A stretch of DNA of 64,000 bases from Fischerella sp. PCC 9605 (GCF_000517105.1 NZ_KI912148.1:1048518-1112517); one strand, 5' to 3'. Shown: positions 27,408-37,111, numbered from the stretch's first letter. The notes: a model not told the origin generated them from the letters alone. Numbers and translations: made by a program.

Positions 27408-28451
27408 TTACCCAAAGACTACAATCCACAAAGGCAGCATTAGGAGTAACAGCAGTGTAGAAAGGATGATGCTGCTGGCAATTAAATCGCGGTCTAAATT
27501 ATACTCTTCTGCCAAAATTAAACCGGCAAAAGCCGAGGGCATACCAGACATTAAGACCATTGCCAGACGGCGATCGCCTGATAATCCCAGTAACAAAGTG
27601 GTTGCTAAGCCAACGAATAGGGGTGTAACACCAACTTTGATGGCAGCTGGTAAGACGGCTAGTTTAATACTTTTCCAGCCGCGCAATTGACCTAAGCGGA
27701 TACCAGTTAGCAAAAAGGCGCAGGCGATCACAATGCTTACAGATCCTTGCAATCCTGATTCAATTACTTGTGGTAGTTGTACTTGTTGAGTGAGAATACC
27801 AATGATAAAAGCCCAAAGAGGAGGTACACTCAGAATCTCACGCAGTTGCATCCACCAGCGAGTTGAGGGTTTTGATTGACTAAAGTAGCTGGCAATTACT
27901 ACTCCCATGCCATAAGGCCCGACAAGGTTATGAGTAATACTGTAGAGTACAGCCCAGCCCAGAGCATCAGAATTAATTAAAAACGGGGCAATTCCTAAGC
28001 CCACGAAGCCAGTATTACCCAAGACGGTGGCAAGTATAAAACTGCCTTGAGTATTTGAATCAAGACTATAAAAAGAAGAAACAGGGACACGAGTTTGCGA
28101 GGACATGGGGAAATAACTCACCTTGTCTTCCAAAACAGCGCCATCATTTACCCTTGAGTTGTAAGACAGTAACCTTTTCCATCCCCATAAAACCAGGAAT
28201 GCTACGATCAAACCTAATACTAGCGCTCCTATTGTCACTACTGGTGCTAGTAGAGGTAGGCTTACCCCGCTATTAAATTGTCCTAGTTGACTTTGACGGG
28301 CTAATGCAAAAAGTTCTAGGGGCACACCAACCCAGTAAAGACCGCGACCTAAGAAACGGGGAAGCCATTGAGGTAAGAATCTAAAAATAAATAGCCCCAA
28401 ACTCATCCATAGAATCAGGGGCGTATAAGCATGTAACAGGTTATCTGTCAT
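27408..28451 (-). CDS. AEC-family (auxin efflux carrier-like) transporter
   Basis: A 347-residue, about ten-span membrane protein. GNTGFVGLGIAPFLI in the middle and MVLMSGMPSAFAGLILAEEYNLD near the C-terminus are typical of the bacterial AEC permeases, which carry small carboxylates or amino acids. The opening half is unusually long in soluble loop (residues 95-125). Substrate is not deducible. It is divergent from the BKACE gene across about 350 bp. Confidence 0.8.
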   Translation of the reverse strand: MTDNLLHAYTPLILWMSLGLFIFRFLPQWLPRFLGRGLYWVGVPLELFALARQSQLGQFNSGVSLPLLAPVVTIGALVLGLIVAFLVLWGWKRLLSYNSRVNDGAVLEDKVSYFPMSSQTRVPVSSFYSLDSNTQGSFILATVLGNTGFVGLGIAPFLINSDALGWAVLYSITHNLVGPYGMGVVIASYFSQSKPSTRWWMQLREILSVPPLWAFIIGILTQQVQLPQVIESGLQGSVSIVIACAFLLTGIRLGQLRGWKSIKLAVLPAAIKVGVTPLFVGLATTLLLGLSGDRRLAMVLMSGMPSAFAGLILAEEYNLDRDLIASSIILSTLLLLLMLPLWIVVFG

Positions 28452-28804
28452 AAATGATACTTAAAATTAATAGATATACCGGGATAGACTTGAGGAAATG
28501 GGGAGAATAACTAATGCTAATGACTATTGACTACCGTAATTAATTCACTCTTATTAAGAATAAATATTTTAAAGTTTCCTGACAACTTCGCTAACTATAA
28601 GCATCCTTCTAATTATTTCTGTGAAATGTCGCGATCGCAAAATAATAAACTTTTACACGAAACTCTGCTACATCAATGCGATCACCTTCATAATAAAACC
28701 ATTACTGAGAAGTTCTCGGTTCTGCTAATAGTGGGCAATATTTGCAACGTTCTAAAAAGGTAGTGCCGAAAGCTTCAGAATCACAAGATTTTGGGAGGAA
28801 GACA
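28452..28804. other. Divergent promoter region between AEC and BKACE genes
   Basis: About 350 bp. It holds one GCGATCGC site and AT-rich sequence. The frame at 28527-28763 has no ribosome site and a composition unlike the neighbours, so I treat it as non-coding. An upstream extension of the BKACE frame from 28742 is also probably untranslated. Confidence 0.5.
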
Positions 28805-29746
28805 GTGAACAGCGAATTACCCCTGATTGTTCAGTGTCGCTGCAATGATGCTGACTACCGCAAGGAGAATCCCGAAGTGCCCTACAGCCCACAGGAGATT
28901 ATCAGGGAAGCTGTCCGCGCTTGGGAAGCAGGAGCATCAGTTTTTCACTGGCACGCACGTGACCCCGTTTCTGGTAAGTGGCGCAACGATGTAGAACTCT
29001 ATTTGGAAGTCATTCAGGGAATCCGAGAAAAAACCGACCTGATTATCAATCCCACCCTTGGTTATACTAATGCGGAGAACGACGTCCAAGGGCGTGTCGG
29101 CTACATCTTGGCAGCAAACAAAGATCCACTGCTGCGTGTGGATATGGTCGCTTTGGAGTTTGGCTCGTTTAACGTAGACTATTGGGATTCCCAGGCGAAG
29201 GAGTTCATTACGTACGACAAAGTATACTCAAATTCTCGCGCTCATATTCGGGATTTACTCAAGATACTTACAGAACAAGGTGTCTTCGTAGCTTGTACTT
29301 GTTGGGACATTGGGCAAATTCGGACGGCACGCTATTTCCAAGAGATGGGATTGTTGCCACAGAATACCCTTTGGGACTTTATTTTTACGGGAGACTTGAT
29401 GCCGAGTAGTCCAGCACCAACACTCCCTGCTTTGCAAGCGATGATAGATGCTATTCCTCCAGGCGAGCAATGGCTGGCACTTTGCTGGCATGGAGACGCG
29501 ATGCCTTTGGCAGCTTGGGTAATTACACTGGGAGGACACATTGGTATTGGGCTTGGAGATTGGCCTTACACTCGCTTTGGCAAGCCACACAACGGCGAGG
29601 TCATAGAAAAGGTTGTCCAGATGGCACATATTCTGGGTCGGGAAGTAGCAACACCAGCGCAAGCACGCGAAATTCTCAAAATGCCGCCGCGTCCAGAACT
29701 GCCAACTCGCAAACAAAGCAATTCTGCATATGCGATCGCACAGTGA
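28805..29746 (+). CDS. BKACE family (3-keto-5-aminohexanoate cleavage-type) enzyme
   Basis: A 313-residue TIM-barrel enzyme. The zinc motif HWHARD (His48, His50), GYTN, LEFGSFN and the C-terminal GGHIGIGLGDWPYTRFGKPHNGEVIEKV are the family marks of beta-keto acid cleavage enzymes, which split a beta-keto acid with acetyl-CoA. I chose the GTG at 28805 because of the GGAGGAA site five bases upstream; an in-frame ATG at 28742 has no such support. It is followed by an aldehyde dehydrogenase on the same strand, fitting a small catabolic unit (inference). Confidence 0.85.
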   Translation: MNSELPLIVQCRCNDADYRKENPEVPYSPQEIIREAVRAWEAGASVFHWHARDPVSGKWRNDVELYLEVIQGIREKTDLIINPTLGYTNAENDVQGRVGYILAANKDPLLRVDMVALEFGSFNVDYWDSQAKEFITYDKVYSNSRAHIRDLLKILTEQGVFVACTCWDIGQIRTARYFQEMGLLPQNTLWDFIFTGDLMPSSPAPTLPALQAMIDAIPPGEQWLALCWHGDAMPLAAWVITLGGHIGIGLGDWPYTRFGKPHNGEVIEKVVQMAHILGREVATPAQAREILKMPPRPELPTRKQSNSAYAIAQ

Positions 29747-29751
29747 AAGAG

Positions 29752-29842
29752 GAGATGGGGTGATGGGGTGATGGGGAGAATAACCACTAACCACTAACCA
29801 CTAACAACTGACCAATGACTAATGACTAATGACTATTGACTA
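29752..29842. repeat. Composite heptamer tandem repeats
   Basis: GGGGTGAT units are followed by CCACTAA units and then TAATGAC units, filling almost the whole gap between the BKACE and aldehyde dehydrogenase genes. Confidence 0.8.
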
Positions 29843-31261
29843 ATGTCTAAACCAATAGAAATCCGCAATCCCCGCACGGGCAAATATGATTACGTAATTA
29901 TACCACCGCCTCCAAAATTGTTAATACAGCAATGCAATCGCTTGCGGAGAGCGCAGCAAAGCTGGTTGCGACTTGGTTTGGAAGGGCGAATTGAAGCTTT
30001 GCAGCAGTGGAAGCAAGCTATAATTTCTGGGCGAGATAAACTTACCGAAGCTTTAGTTGCTGATACGGGAAGATTGTCTATTTCGGTAATGGAAATAGAC
30101 TCGTTTCTTTCCAGCATTGATAGATGGTGTAAATTAGCACCAAAGTTATTGGAAGAAACAGAAAAAGAGACAGCAGTACCATTTATTAAACTCGAACAAA
30201 CAGCAGTTCCTTATCCTCTGGTGGGAGTGATTAGTCCCTGGAATTTTCCACTTTTGCTTTCCACTATTGATACTATTCCAGCATTGTTGGCAGGTTGTGC
30301 CGTTATCGTCAAACCCAGCGAAATTACTCCTCGCTTTATGGCACCACTTTTGGCAACAATCAACGCCATCCCCCAATTGCGGGATATATTAAGTTTCGTA
30401 GAGGGAGGAGGCGAAACTGGTGCTGCTATCGTCCAAAATGTCGATTTGGTATGCTTTACCGGGAGTGTGGCAACAGGGCGAAAAGTAGGAGAAGCAGCAG
30501 CAAAACGTTTTATACCTGCTTTTTTGGAATTGGGAGGCAAAGATCCAGCGATCGTTTTGGCATCAGCTGATTTAGAATTAGCAACCTCAGCAATTTTGTG
30601 GGGTTCTGTAGTCAACACCGGACAGTCATGCCTTTCAATAGAGCGAATTTATGTTGCTAATTTTATTTTTGAACAGTTTGTGGAACGATTGGTAGCTAAA
30701 GCCGAACGCCTGCAATTAGCTTATCCTACAGTTGAAAGCGGAGAAATTGGGCCAATTATTGCAGAAAGACAAGCAGCAATTATTAGCGACCATCTGCTAG
30801 ATGCACTGGAAAAAGGAGCAGTTGTACACTGCGGCGGCAAAGTCGAAGATAGTGGTGGAGGGTGGTGGTGTCGTCCTACAGTTCTCACTCAGGTTAATCA
30901 TGAGATGAAAGTGATGACTGAAGAGACATTTGGCCCGATTATGCCTGTGATGCCATTTTCCACACCAGAAGAAGCAATTAACTTGGCGAATGACACCATT
31001 TATGGACTGAGTGCAGCGGTGTTTGCCCAAGATGAAACCAAAGCATTAGCAGTTGCCCAGCATATAGATGCGGGTGCTATAAGTATCAATGATGCGGCTC
31101 TGACTGCCCTGATACACGAGGGAGAAAAAAATTCCTTCAAGTTTTCTGGTTTGGGTGGTTCCCGCATGGGGCCAGCTGCAATAACGCGGTTTATGCGGAA
31201 AAAGGCATTTTTGATTAAAACAAAGTCTATTGCCGATCCCTGGTGGTTTAATACCCAGTAA
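29843..31261 (+). CDS. NAD(P)-dependent aldehyde dehydrogenase
   Basis: A 472-residue protein of normal length. PWNFPL at the cofactor site, FTGSVATGR, general-base Glu229 in LELGGKDPAIV and catalytic Cys262 in NTGQSCLSIER, with the usual spacing of about 33. The C-terminal part with EETFGPIMPVMPF is intact. It resembles the class 3/YwdH-like aldehyde dehydrogenases, which oxidise medium-chain or aromatic aldehydes to acids. The substrate is not known. It follows the BKACE gene. Confidence 0.9.
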   Translation: MSKPIEIRNPRTGKYDYVIIPPPPKLLIQQCNRLRRAQQSWLRLGLEGRIEALQQWKQAIISGRDKLTEALVADTGRLSISVMEIDSFLSSIDRWCKLAPKLLEETEKETAVPFIKLEQTAVPYPLVGVISPWNFPLLLSTIDTIPALLAGCAVIVKPSEITPRFMAPLLATINAIPQLRDILSFVEGGGETGAAIVQNVDLVCFTGSVATGRKVGEAAAKRFIPAFLELGGKDPAIVLASADLELATSAILWGSVVNTGQSCLSIERIYVANFIFEQFVERLVAKAERLQLAYPTVESGEIGPIIAERQAAIISDHLLDALEKGAVVHCGGKVEDSGGGWWCRPTVLTQVNHEMKVMTEETFGPIMPVMPFSTPEEAINLANDTIYGLSAAVFAQDETKALAVAQHIDAGAISINDAALTALIHEGEKNSFKFSGLGGSRMGPAAITRFMRKKAFLIKTKSIADPWWFNTQ

Positions 31262-31289
31262 ACCAGTTAATAAATTCAGGAGAGTTTTA

Positions 31290-31736
31290 ATGTCTACAAT
31301 CAAAAAAGAAATGCCCCTTCTTGCCCGTCATGAAGGAGAGTGGGAAGGTATATATACAATTATCGATGCTGCGGGTAATGTTATTGACAAGCATCACTCA
31401 TACTTGATACATCAGTTTCCAGGAAATGGTTCTTATCCCTACGACCAAATCAATAAGTATACATGGGAAGATGGGAAATTTGAGGAACATCATTTTCCAG
31501 CAACATACCAAGATAAAAAAATTTGGTTCGATACCGAACGTCTTCAAGGTTATGCATGGGAAGTAGATGACTCTATCATTATTTTGTGGTTTAAGTACAA
31601 AGCTTTACCAGAAGCGCATATGTATGAAATGATCCATCTTAGTTCTTGTGGAAATTATCGCGATCGCACTTTACACTGGTTTAAAAACAATCAAGTCTTT
31701 AAACGCACAATGATGCAAGAACATCGAGTCAAATAA
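31290..31736 (+). CDS. Small conserved protein, possibly DUF3598-like
   Basis: A 148-residue protein from the ATG at 31290, which has an AGGAGAG site seven bases upstream. The text LARHEGEWEGIYTIIDAAGNVIDKH reads like the opening of cyanobacterial lipocalin-like beta-barrel proteins (DUF3598 group), and the rest alternates charged and aromatic residues consistent with beta strands. No catalytic motif is visible. It lies 28 bp past the aldehyde dehydrogenase, so co-transcription is likely. The family link is tentative. Confidence 0.65.
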   Translation: MSTIKKEMPLLARHEGEWEGIYTIIDAAGNVIDKHHSYLIHQFPGNGSYPYDQINKYTWEDGKFEEHHFPATYQDKKIWFDTERLQGYAWEVDDSIIILWFKYKALPEAHMYEMIHLSSCGNYRDRTLHWFKNNQVFKRTMMQEHRVK

Positions 31737-31991
31737 TCAATTTAGGTTTCCAAAAGAATTTATCAACAGAACTTACATAAGACTGTGAATTCATTCCTGG
31801 TCGGTAATGGGGAATGGGGAATGACTGAGGGACACCCCCGACACCCTGCACCGAAGACTCCAAGGGCGCGCTGGCTGCCCTTAAAAAGGGGGGCGAAGAA
31901 AACGCATCAGGGAGAATTTGCAGTCTGAAGAGTCAAATGACAGCTAATAGTTTTGGTATGTTGAAGAGAGAATTTTGAATGGCTAAAAGGC
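31737..31991. repeat. Intergenic repeats before hisS
   Basis: GGGGAATG-type heptamers near 31805-31822 are followed by CCAAGGGCGC and CCCTTAAAAAGGGGGG text around 31860-31895, related to the body of the 40.3-kb element. Confidence 0.5.
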
Positions 31992-33380
31992 ATGGCAAGA
32001 GCTGAAAAAATCAATTTCTCTACCCCTAGTGGTTTTCCAGAATTTCTTCCTGGCGAAAAGCGCTTGGAATTATATTTGCTTGATACAATCCGTCGGATTT
32101 TTGAAAGCTATGGGTTTACCCCCATCGAAACTCCAGCAGTAGAACGTTTGGAAGTTTTGCAAGCAAAAGGTAATCAAGGCGACAACATAATTTATGGTAT
32201 CGATCCCATCTTGCCTCCCAATCGGCAAGCAGAAAAAGACAAGTCAGGAGAAACAGGTTCGGAAGCACGTGCTTTAAAATTTGACCAAACAGTTCCCCTG
32301 GCTGCGTATATTGCCCGTCACCTCAATGATTTGACATTTCCTTTTGCCCGTTATCAAATGGATGTTGTATTTCGGGGCGAAAGGGCAAAAGATGGTCGTT
32401 TCCGCCAGTTTCGCCAGTGTGATATTGATGTAGTCGGTCGTCGGGAATTGAACTTACTCTACGATGCTCAAATGCCCGCTATTATTACTGAAATATTTAC
32501 AGCCATTAATATCGGTGATTTTATTATTCGCATCAATAATCGCAAAATTCTCACTGGTTTCTTTCAATCAGTGGGAATTGAAGCAAACAAAATTAAATCT
32601 TGTATTGGTATTATTGATACCCTAGAAAAAGTTGGTGAAAATAAGGTCAAACAGGATTTAGAAAAAGATGGTGTTTCCTCAGAGCAAGCCCAAAAAATCA
32701 TCGACTTTATTAAAATTAGAGGCACTGTTGACGAGGTATTAGATAAGCTCAAATACTTCGCTCAAACCATGCCAGAAACCGAACAATTCAATCTGGGAGT
32801 GACGGAACTAGAAACAGTGATTGCAGGCGTTCGCAATCTCGGAGTTCCGGAAAATAGTTTCTGTATAGATTTATCTATTGCTCGTGGTCTTGATTATTAT
32901 ACTGGTACAGTTTACGAAACAACTTTGATTGGGCATGAAGCCTTGGGTAGCATTTGTTCTGGCGGTAGATATGAAGAATTAGTTGGAGTATTTTTAGGCG
33001 AAAAAATGCCTGGTGTGGGCATCTCAATTGGTTTAACTCGCTTAATGAGTCGCTTGTTAAAAGCTGGCATTTTGAATACCTTTGCACCTACACCAGCACA
33101 GGTGATGGTGGTAAATATGCAAGAGGATTTAATGCCACTTTACCTCAAAATTTCTCAACAATTGCGTCAGGCAGGAATTAATGTTGTCACTAGCTTTGAT
33201 AAACGTGGTATTGGCAAACAATTCCAGCTAGCTGACAAACAAGGAATTCAATTCTGCGTGATTATTGGTGCGGATGAAGCCGCAGCCCAAAAATCTTCGC
33301 TCAAAGATTTGAAAAGCGGCGAACAGGTAGAAGTATCTCTGGAAAATTTGGCTGAAGAAATTAAAAGCCGATTGGCGTAA
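31992..33380 (+). CDS. hisS: Histidyl-tRNA synthetase
   Basis: A 462-residue class II synthetase. Motif 2 region VVFRGERAKDGRFRQFRQCD, histidine-A signature ARGLDYYTGTVYE and motif 3 region PGVGISIGLTRLMSRLL are present, followed by the anticodon-binding domain (VMVVNMQEDLMPLYLKI to the end). It charges tRNA-His. It is slightly longer than the bacterial HisS norm. The preceding 255 bp contains repeats but no gene. Confidence 0.95.
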   Translation: MARAEKINFSTPSGFPEFLPGEKRLELYLLDTIRRIFESYGFTPIETPAVERLEVLQAKGNQGDNIIYGIDPILPPNRQAEKDKSGETGSEARALKFDQTVPLAAYIARHLNDLTFPFARYQMDVVFRGERAKDGRFRQFRQCDIDVVGRRELNLLYDAQMPAIITEIFTAINIGDFIIRINNRKILTGFFQSVGIEANKIKSCIGIIDTLEKVGENKVKQDLEKDGVSSEQAQKIIDFIKIRGTVDEVLDKLKYFAQTMPETEQFNLGVTELETVIAGVRNLGVPENSFCIDLSIARGLDYYTGTVYETTLIGHEALGSICSGGRYEELVGVFLGEKMPGVGISIGLTRLMSRLLKAGILNTFAPTPAQVMVVNMQEDLMPLYLKISQQLRQAGINVVTSFDKRGIGKQFQLADKQGIQFCVIIGADEAAAQKSSLKDLKSGEQVEVSLENLAEEIKSRLA

Positions 33381-33534
33381 CTTCTTCCAGGCTAAAGCTT
33401 GGAACGGAAAGATATAAATCTAAGCTGTTGTGCATTTAATTTGCACTTAGCGGGGCGGGCAAGATGCCCACCCCACAAGAGTTTCCTTAGAATATATTTT
33501 GTAAATTAAAAGATTTTCAGCTTACCAGGGTGAT

Positions 33535-34341
33535 ATGAAAATTAAACGAGCTTTTTTAGACACAGAAGATGGTCAAATTCACTACCGAATCGGTGGTGAA
33601 GGAAAACCTCTTTTGCTACTACATAGAAACCCAAGTAGCAGTAACGAATTTCAAGATTTGATGCCAATCTTTGCTGAAACAAAGCGTGTCATCGCAATGG
33701 ATTTGATGGGACTCGGTGATTCTGATAAACCTCCCAGAATTTATTCTGTCGCTGACTACGCCAAGACTGGAATTATGCTTTTGGACGAGTTAGGCATAAA
33801 AACAACAAGCATTCTTGGACACCACACGGGCGCTTATGTAGGCGCAGAAGTAGCAGCAGCGTATCCAGACCGTGTGGATAAACTCATACTATGTAACGTG
33901 GATGATTTTACTGAAGAACAAAAAGCAGCGATCGCCAATAGATATTATCAAGTCTTTCAAATTAAACCAGATGGTTCGCACCTCGTGGAAAGATGGTCAT
34001 TTCGTGCCCAATATGTAGGTTCTACAGAGTTAAATCACCTGTGTATGTTAGATGAGGCTAAATGCTATGGCTATCCTCCCTATGCACCTTTAGCTTTTAT
34101 CAACTATCCGTATTTAGAACGATTTCGTTTAATCCAATGTCCCACTCTCGTTTTATCAGGAACTGAGGATATCAAAGGACTGGTGAAACTGGGTTTAGCA
34201 CAAGCAGAAAACCGCAATTTTATTAAACAAGTAATACCCCAAGCAAAAGTTATCGATATTGAAGGCGGAACATTCTGTATGATGCACCAACAGACGCAAG
34301 AAATATCGAGAGTAGTATTAGAATTTTTGGATGTTTTATGA
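33535..34341 (+). CDS. Alpha/beta hydrolase-fold protein with His at the nucleophile position
   Basis: A 268-residue protein with the usual hydrolase plan: LLLLHRNPSSSNEFQ at the oxyanion loop, DLMGLGDSDKP, the nucleophile elbow and a cap. The elbow reads G95-H-H-T-G99, so the residue that should be Ser, Cys or Asp is His97. A similar GHHTG occurs in a sub-group of the family, as far as I recall. The enzyme may use a different chemistry or be non-hydrolytic. The late GGTFCMMHQQ segment could still supply the catalytic His. It overlaps the next gene by four bases (ATGA). Confidence 0.8.
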   Translation: MKIKRAFLDTEDGQIHYRIGGEGKPLLLLHRNPSSSNEFQDLMPIFAETKRVIAMDLMGLGDSDKPPRIYSVADYAKTGIMLLDELGIKTTSILGHHTGAYVGAEVAAAYPDRVDKLILCNVDDFTEEQKAAIANRYYQVFQIKPDGSHLVERWSFRAQYVGSTELNHLCMLDEAKCYGYPPYAPLAFINYPYLERFRLIQCPTLVLSGTEDIKGLVKLGLAQAENRNFIKQVIPQAKVIDIEGGTFCMMHQQTQEISRVVLEFLDVL

Positions 34342-35345
34342 GTCCTAAAACTTATAAAAAACTGATTGCCAAACAGCATAGCCATAACTTCAGAACTGCT
34401 GTTGAAATTGTCGAAGTCCCGATTCCTGAACCTGCTGCCAATGAGATAGTTATTCGCAATAAATTCGCTGGAGTGAACGGCGGATTTGACATGTTACTTT
34501 GCCGTGGTGATGTTCCCTACGTCAAATTAACTCCCCCGTTTGATTTGGGTGTGGAAGTGGTAGGAGAAATTGTCGCTGTCGGGAGTGATGTCAAAGATTT
34601 CCAAGTTGGTGATGCTGTCGAAACCACCGCGCGTGGAGGAGGATATCGCGAGTACCAAGCTGTAGATGCCAAGTTAGCAATTAAGGTACCGGAAGCGACA
34701 CCAGAGATTTTAACACTTATGCCTACTGGTGTTTCAGCCGTAGTGGCATTAGAACAAGTCGGCGAAATGAAAAGCGGGGAAACAGTCCTTGTCAGTGCAG
34801 CAGCAGGCGGAACAGGACATATCGCCGTGCAAGTGGCAAAGCTAGCAGGAAATCATGTCATTGGAGTTTGCGGTTCTGACGCAAAATCAGAATTTCTCAA
34901 GCAAATAGGATGCGATCGCATTATCAATTATCGCACCGAAAATGTCGGCGAAGTCCTCCAGCGAGAATATCCCAAAGGCGTCAATCTGGTATTCGAGTGT
35001 GTTGGTAAACAAATGTTCGATACCTGTGTTGAGAATTTAGCAGTGCGGGGACGTTTAGTGGTTGTTGGTTTTATATCTGAGTATTTAAATAACTTTGAGA
35101 GCGTCAATCAACCGCGAATATATAGTAAGCTGTTTTGGAAAGCTGCTTCTGTGCGTGGCTTTCTCATGCCACTATATGCACAACATATGCCAGCAGCACG
35201 CGATCGCCTGTTAAATCTGCTATACTCCGGTCAAATTAGAATTGGCATTGATCCGACTCAATTCCAAGGCTTAGAATCAATTCCTGATGCTGTCGAATAT
35301 ATGCTTGGTGGCAAGAATTGCGGCAAAGTAGTTGTCAGGATTTAG
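34338..35345 (+). CDS. MDR-family quinone oxidoreductase-like protein
   Basis: A 335-residue medium-chain reductase: N-terminal GroES-like domain with NKFAGVNGGFDML, then the NADPH site SAAAGGTGHIAVQVAKLAG, and a C-terminal GRLVVVGFISEY. No zinc-ligand cysteines, so it belongs to the zinc-independent quinone oxidoreductase/ZADH2-like group. It is translationally coupled to the alpha/beta hydrolase gene (4-bp overlap), so the two probably work on one pathway. Confidence 0.88.
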   Translation: MSPKTYKKLIAKQHSHNFRTAVEIVEVPIPEPAANEIVIRNKFAGVNGGFDMLLCRGDVPYVKLTPPFDLGVEVVGEIVAVGSDVKDFQVGDAVETTARGGGYREYQAVDAKLAIKVPEATPEILTLMPTGVSAVVALEQVGEMKSGETVLVSAAAGGTGHIAVQVAKLAGNHVIGVCGSDAKSEFLKQIGCDRIINYRTENVGEVLQREYPKGVNLVFECVGKQMFDTCVENLAVRGRLVVVGFISEYLNNFESVNQPRIYSKLFWKAASVRGFLMPLYAQHMPAARDRLLNLLYSGQIRIGIDPTQFQGLESIPDAVEYMLGGKNCGKVVVRI

Positions 35346-35346
35346 T

Positions 35347-35477
35347 TGGTGGTTGGTGGTTGGTTGTTGGTGGTTGGTTGTTGATTGTTGGTAGTTGATT
35401 GTTGGTTGTTGGTGGTTGGTGGTTGATTGTGGGTTGTTATTATTTGCTAATGACTAATGACTAATGACTAATGACTA
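35347..35477. repeat. TTGGTGG and TAATGAC heptamer array
   Basis: A long run of GGTTGTTGG/GGTGGTTGG units followed by ACTAATG units between the MDR gene and the broken RidA-family gene. Confidence 0.8.
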
Positions 35478-35914
35478 TTAACTAATGACTGCCACACACT
35501 TAATTTCAATAATCAATTCTGGTTTAGGATACCAACAGCTGTCCATGTTGGAAATTGATTGGTAAAATAACGAGCTTTGACTTCTCTAAAAAGTGGTAAG
35601 TAGGGAATCGCTAAATTTTCTGGTGTCCCAGCAGCAGCGGATTCATTTTGCACTTCTCCTACATTTACCACATGATAACTAATCATTTCTACCACATCAT
35701 CAAAGGTTGCACCTGCTGCATCCAACACCTTCTTGACATTTTCAAAAGCTTGCACAAACTGGGCTTCTACGCCTTTGACAATTTGCAAATTCTCATCTCT
35801 GCCTACTTGTCCAGAGATATATAAGGTATTACCGACTTTAATCCCGGGACAATATTGAAACTTTTCATAGAGAATTTCCATCCCCTTGGGAATAATGACT
35901 TCGCGAGTAGACAT
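35478..35914 (-). pseudogene. RidA-family protein with a 3'-end frameshift
   Basis: The RidA/YjgF family body is clear: MSTREVIIPKGMEILYEKFQYCPG, YISGQVGRDE, AFENVKKVLDAAGATFDDVVE, then FPTWTAVG. After that the frame runs into a stop at 35513. In another frame the expected ending is readable: YPKPELIIEIKCVAVIS, with a stop at 35478-35480. The last strand of RidA proteins carries a conserved Glu at the active site, so the read-through product would lack it. A net loss of one base (or a short deletion) near 35527 explains the break. The start at 35914 has an AGGAA site. Confidence 0.75.
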
Positions 35915-36044
35915 CACAAATTCCTGATGTTGAAAAAAATATATAGGCAATTAACCATTAGTTCTAGCGAAATTTTACACCAAAACTCTGCGCCCCTCTG
36001 CGTTTTAAATCCTGTCAAGGTGTGAGTCTTGGAAATAGATTTTT

Positions 36045-36111
36045 CTTGGTGTCTTAGTGTCTTGGTGGTGAAAAAAGAATGATTGAAACACAAAGACACA
36101 AAGACACAAAG
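36045..36111. repeat. Inverted repeat, GTGTCTTAG family (third copy)
   Basis: CTTGGTGTCTTAGTG (from 36045) and CACAAAGACACAAAG-type arm (36089-36111) surround an AT-rich loop of about 20 nt. Members also at 9058-9124 and 18193-18255. Confidence 0.75.
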
Positions 36112-36187
36112 AGGAAAATAGTCTTCTCTACTAAGATTTGGGTTCGTTTTTTACCCACCTTGACAGGGCTAGTTTTAAATCCCTACT

Positions 36188-36898
36188 CTAAATACTGCCA
36201 TAAACAGGAATCGCTGCACCTCGGATATCTTTAGCAGTTTCCGAGGCTAAAAAGCAGATTACTTGCGCCAAGGATTCCGGTTTCACCCATTTTTCGGCAT
36301 TTTTTGTCCCCATAGCTTCACGGTTGCTGGGGGTGTCAATAACACTGGGAAGGACTACGTTAGCAGTAATATTAGTACCTTTGGTTTCGTCGGCGATCGC
36401 TTTTGTCAAAGCCACAACCCCAGCTTTAGAAGCGCAATATGCCGCAAGTTGTCCCGCAGGTTCCACCGCGCCTCTAGAACCAACAGTAACAATGCGTCCA
36501 TAGCCAGTTTCTAACATTCTCTTGAGGCTATGTTTGCAAACCAAAAAAGTTGTACTCAGGTTTAAATCAAAATCCCGTTTCCAATTTTCAAAACTGTATT
36601 CGTGAGTTTTCCCCATCGCAAAGCCACCCACCAGATGAATTAACACATCTACTCGCGCCATCTGGTTGATAATGTTCTCTACCGAAACTTCCTCCACTAA
36701 ATCCGCAGGGACAAATTGAATTCTGGCAAAGTCAGCAGGTGAGAGAATTCCCTTGAGGCGTTCGACTTCCTTGGGGTTGCGATAGGGAATCGTCACCACC
36801 GCTGCACCCTGCGCCAAAACCGCTGGTGTTACACCTAACCCTAAGCCACCAGTACCACCCGTGAGTAAAACGTGCTTGCCCTTCACGACTCTATGCAC
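36188..36898 (-). CDS. Short-chain dehydrogenase/reductase
   Basis: A 236-residue SDR: TGGTGGLG at residues 13-20, NLS and the catalytic Ser in VGSRGAVEP, then YCASK near 152-156, all in classical order. It uses NAD(P)H and reduces or oxidises an alcohol or carbonyl of unknown nature. It is shorter at the C-terminus than FabG-type proteins but not visibly truncated. Confidence 0.88.
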   Translation of the reverse strand: MHRVVKGKHVLLTGGTGGLGLGVTPAVLAQGAAVVTIPYRNPKEVERLKGILSPADFARIQFVPADLVEEVSVENIINQMARVDVLIHLVGGFAMGKTHEYSFENWKRDFDLNLSTTFLVCKHSLKRMLETGYGRIVTVGSRGAVEPAGQLAAYCASKAGVVALTKAIADETKGTNITANVVLPSVIDTPSNREAMGTKNAEKWVKPESLAQVICFLASETAKDIRGAAIPVYGSI

Positions 36899-37111
36899 TC
36901 CTTTAACCTCAATTTACAAGATAGCGCGATAGGAAGCTTTGAGTACAACTCTGTTGCCAGATGACGGTAAGCTATGCCACATCTAGTATGCCTAAAATAC
37001 AACTATGCCAGCAAAAGATCGTTTAACGCGATCACAAAGAGAAAATTTGGTGTAATTGTTGAAAGAAAGTAACTCTCCACAGTTGACACAGATATAATTA
37101 TGGAATTATTA

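Noticed and set aside
28527-28763. 78-codon plus-strand frame before the BKACE gene
   Set aside because: No start signal, composition unlike genes, overlaps the true upstream region of the next gene.
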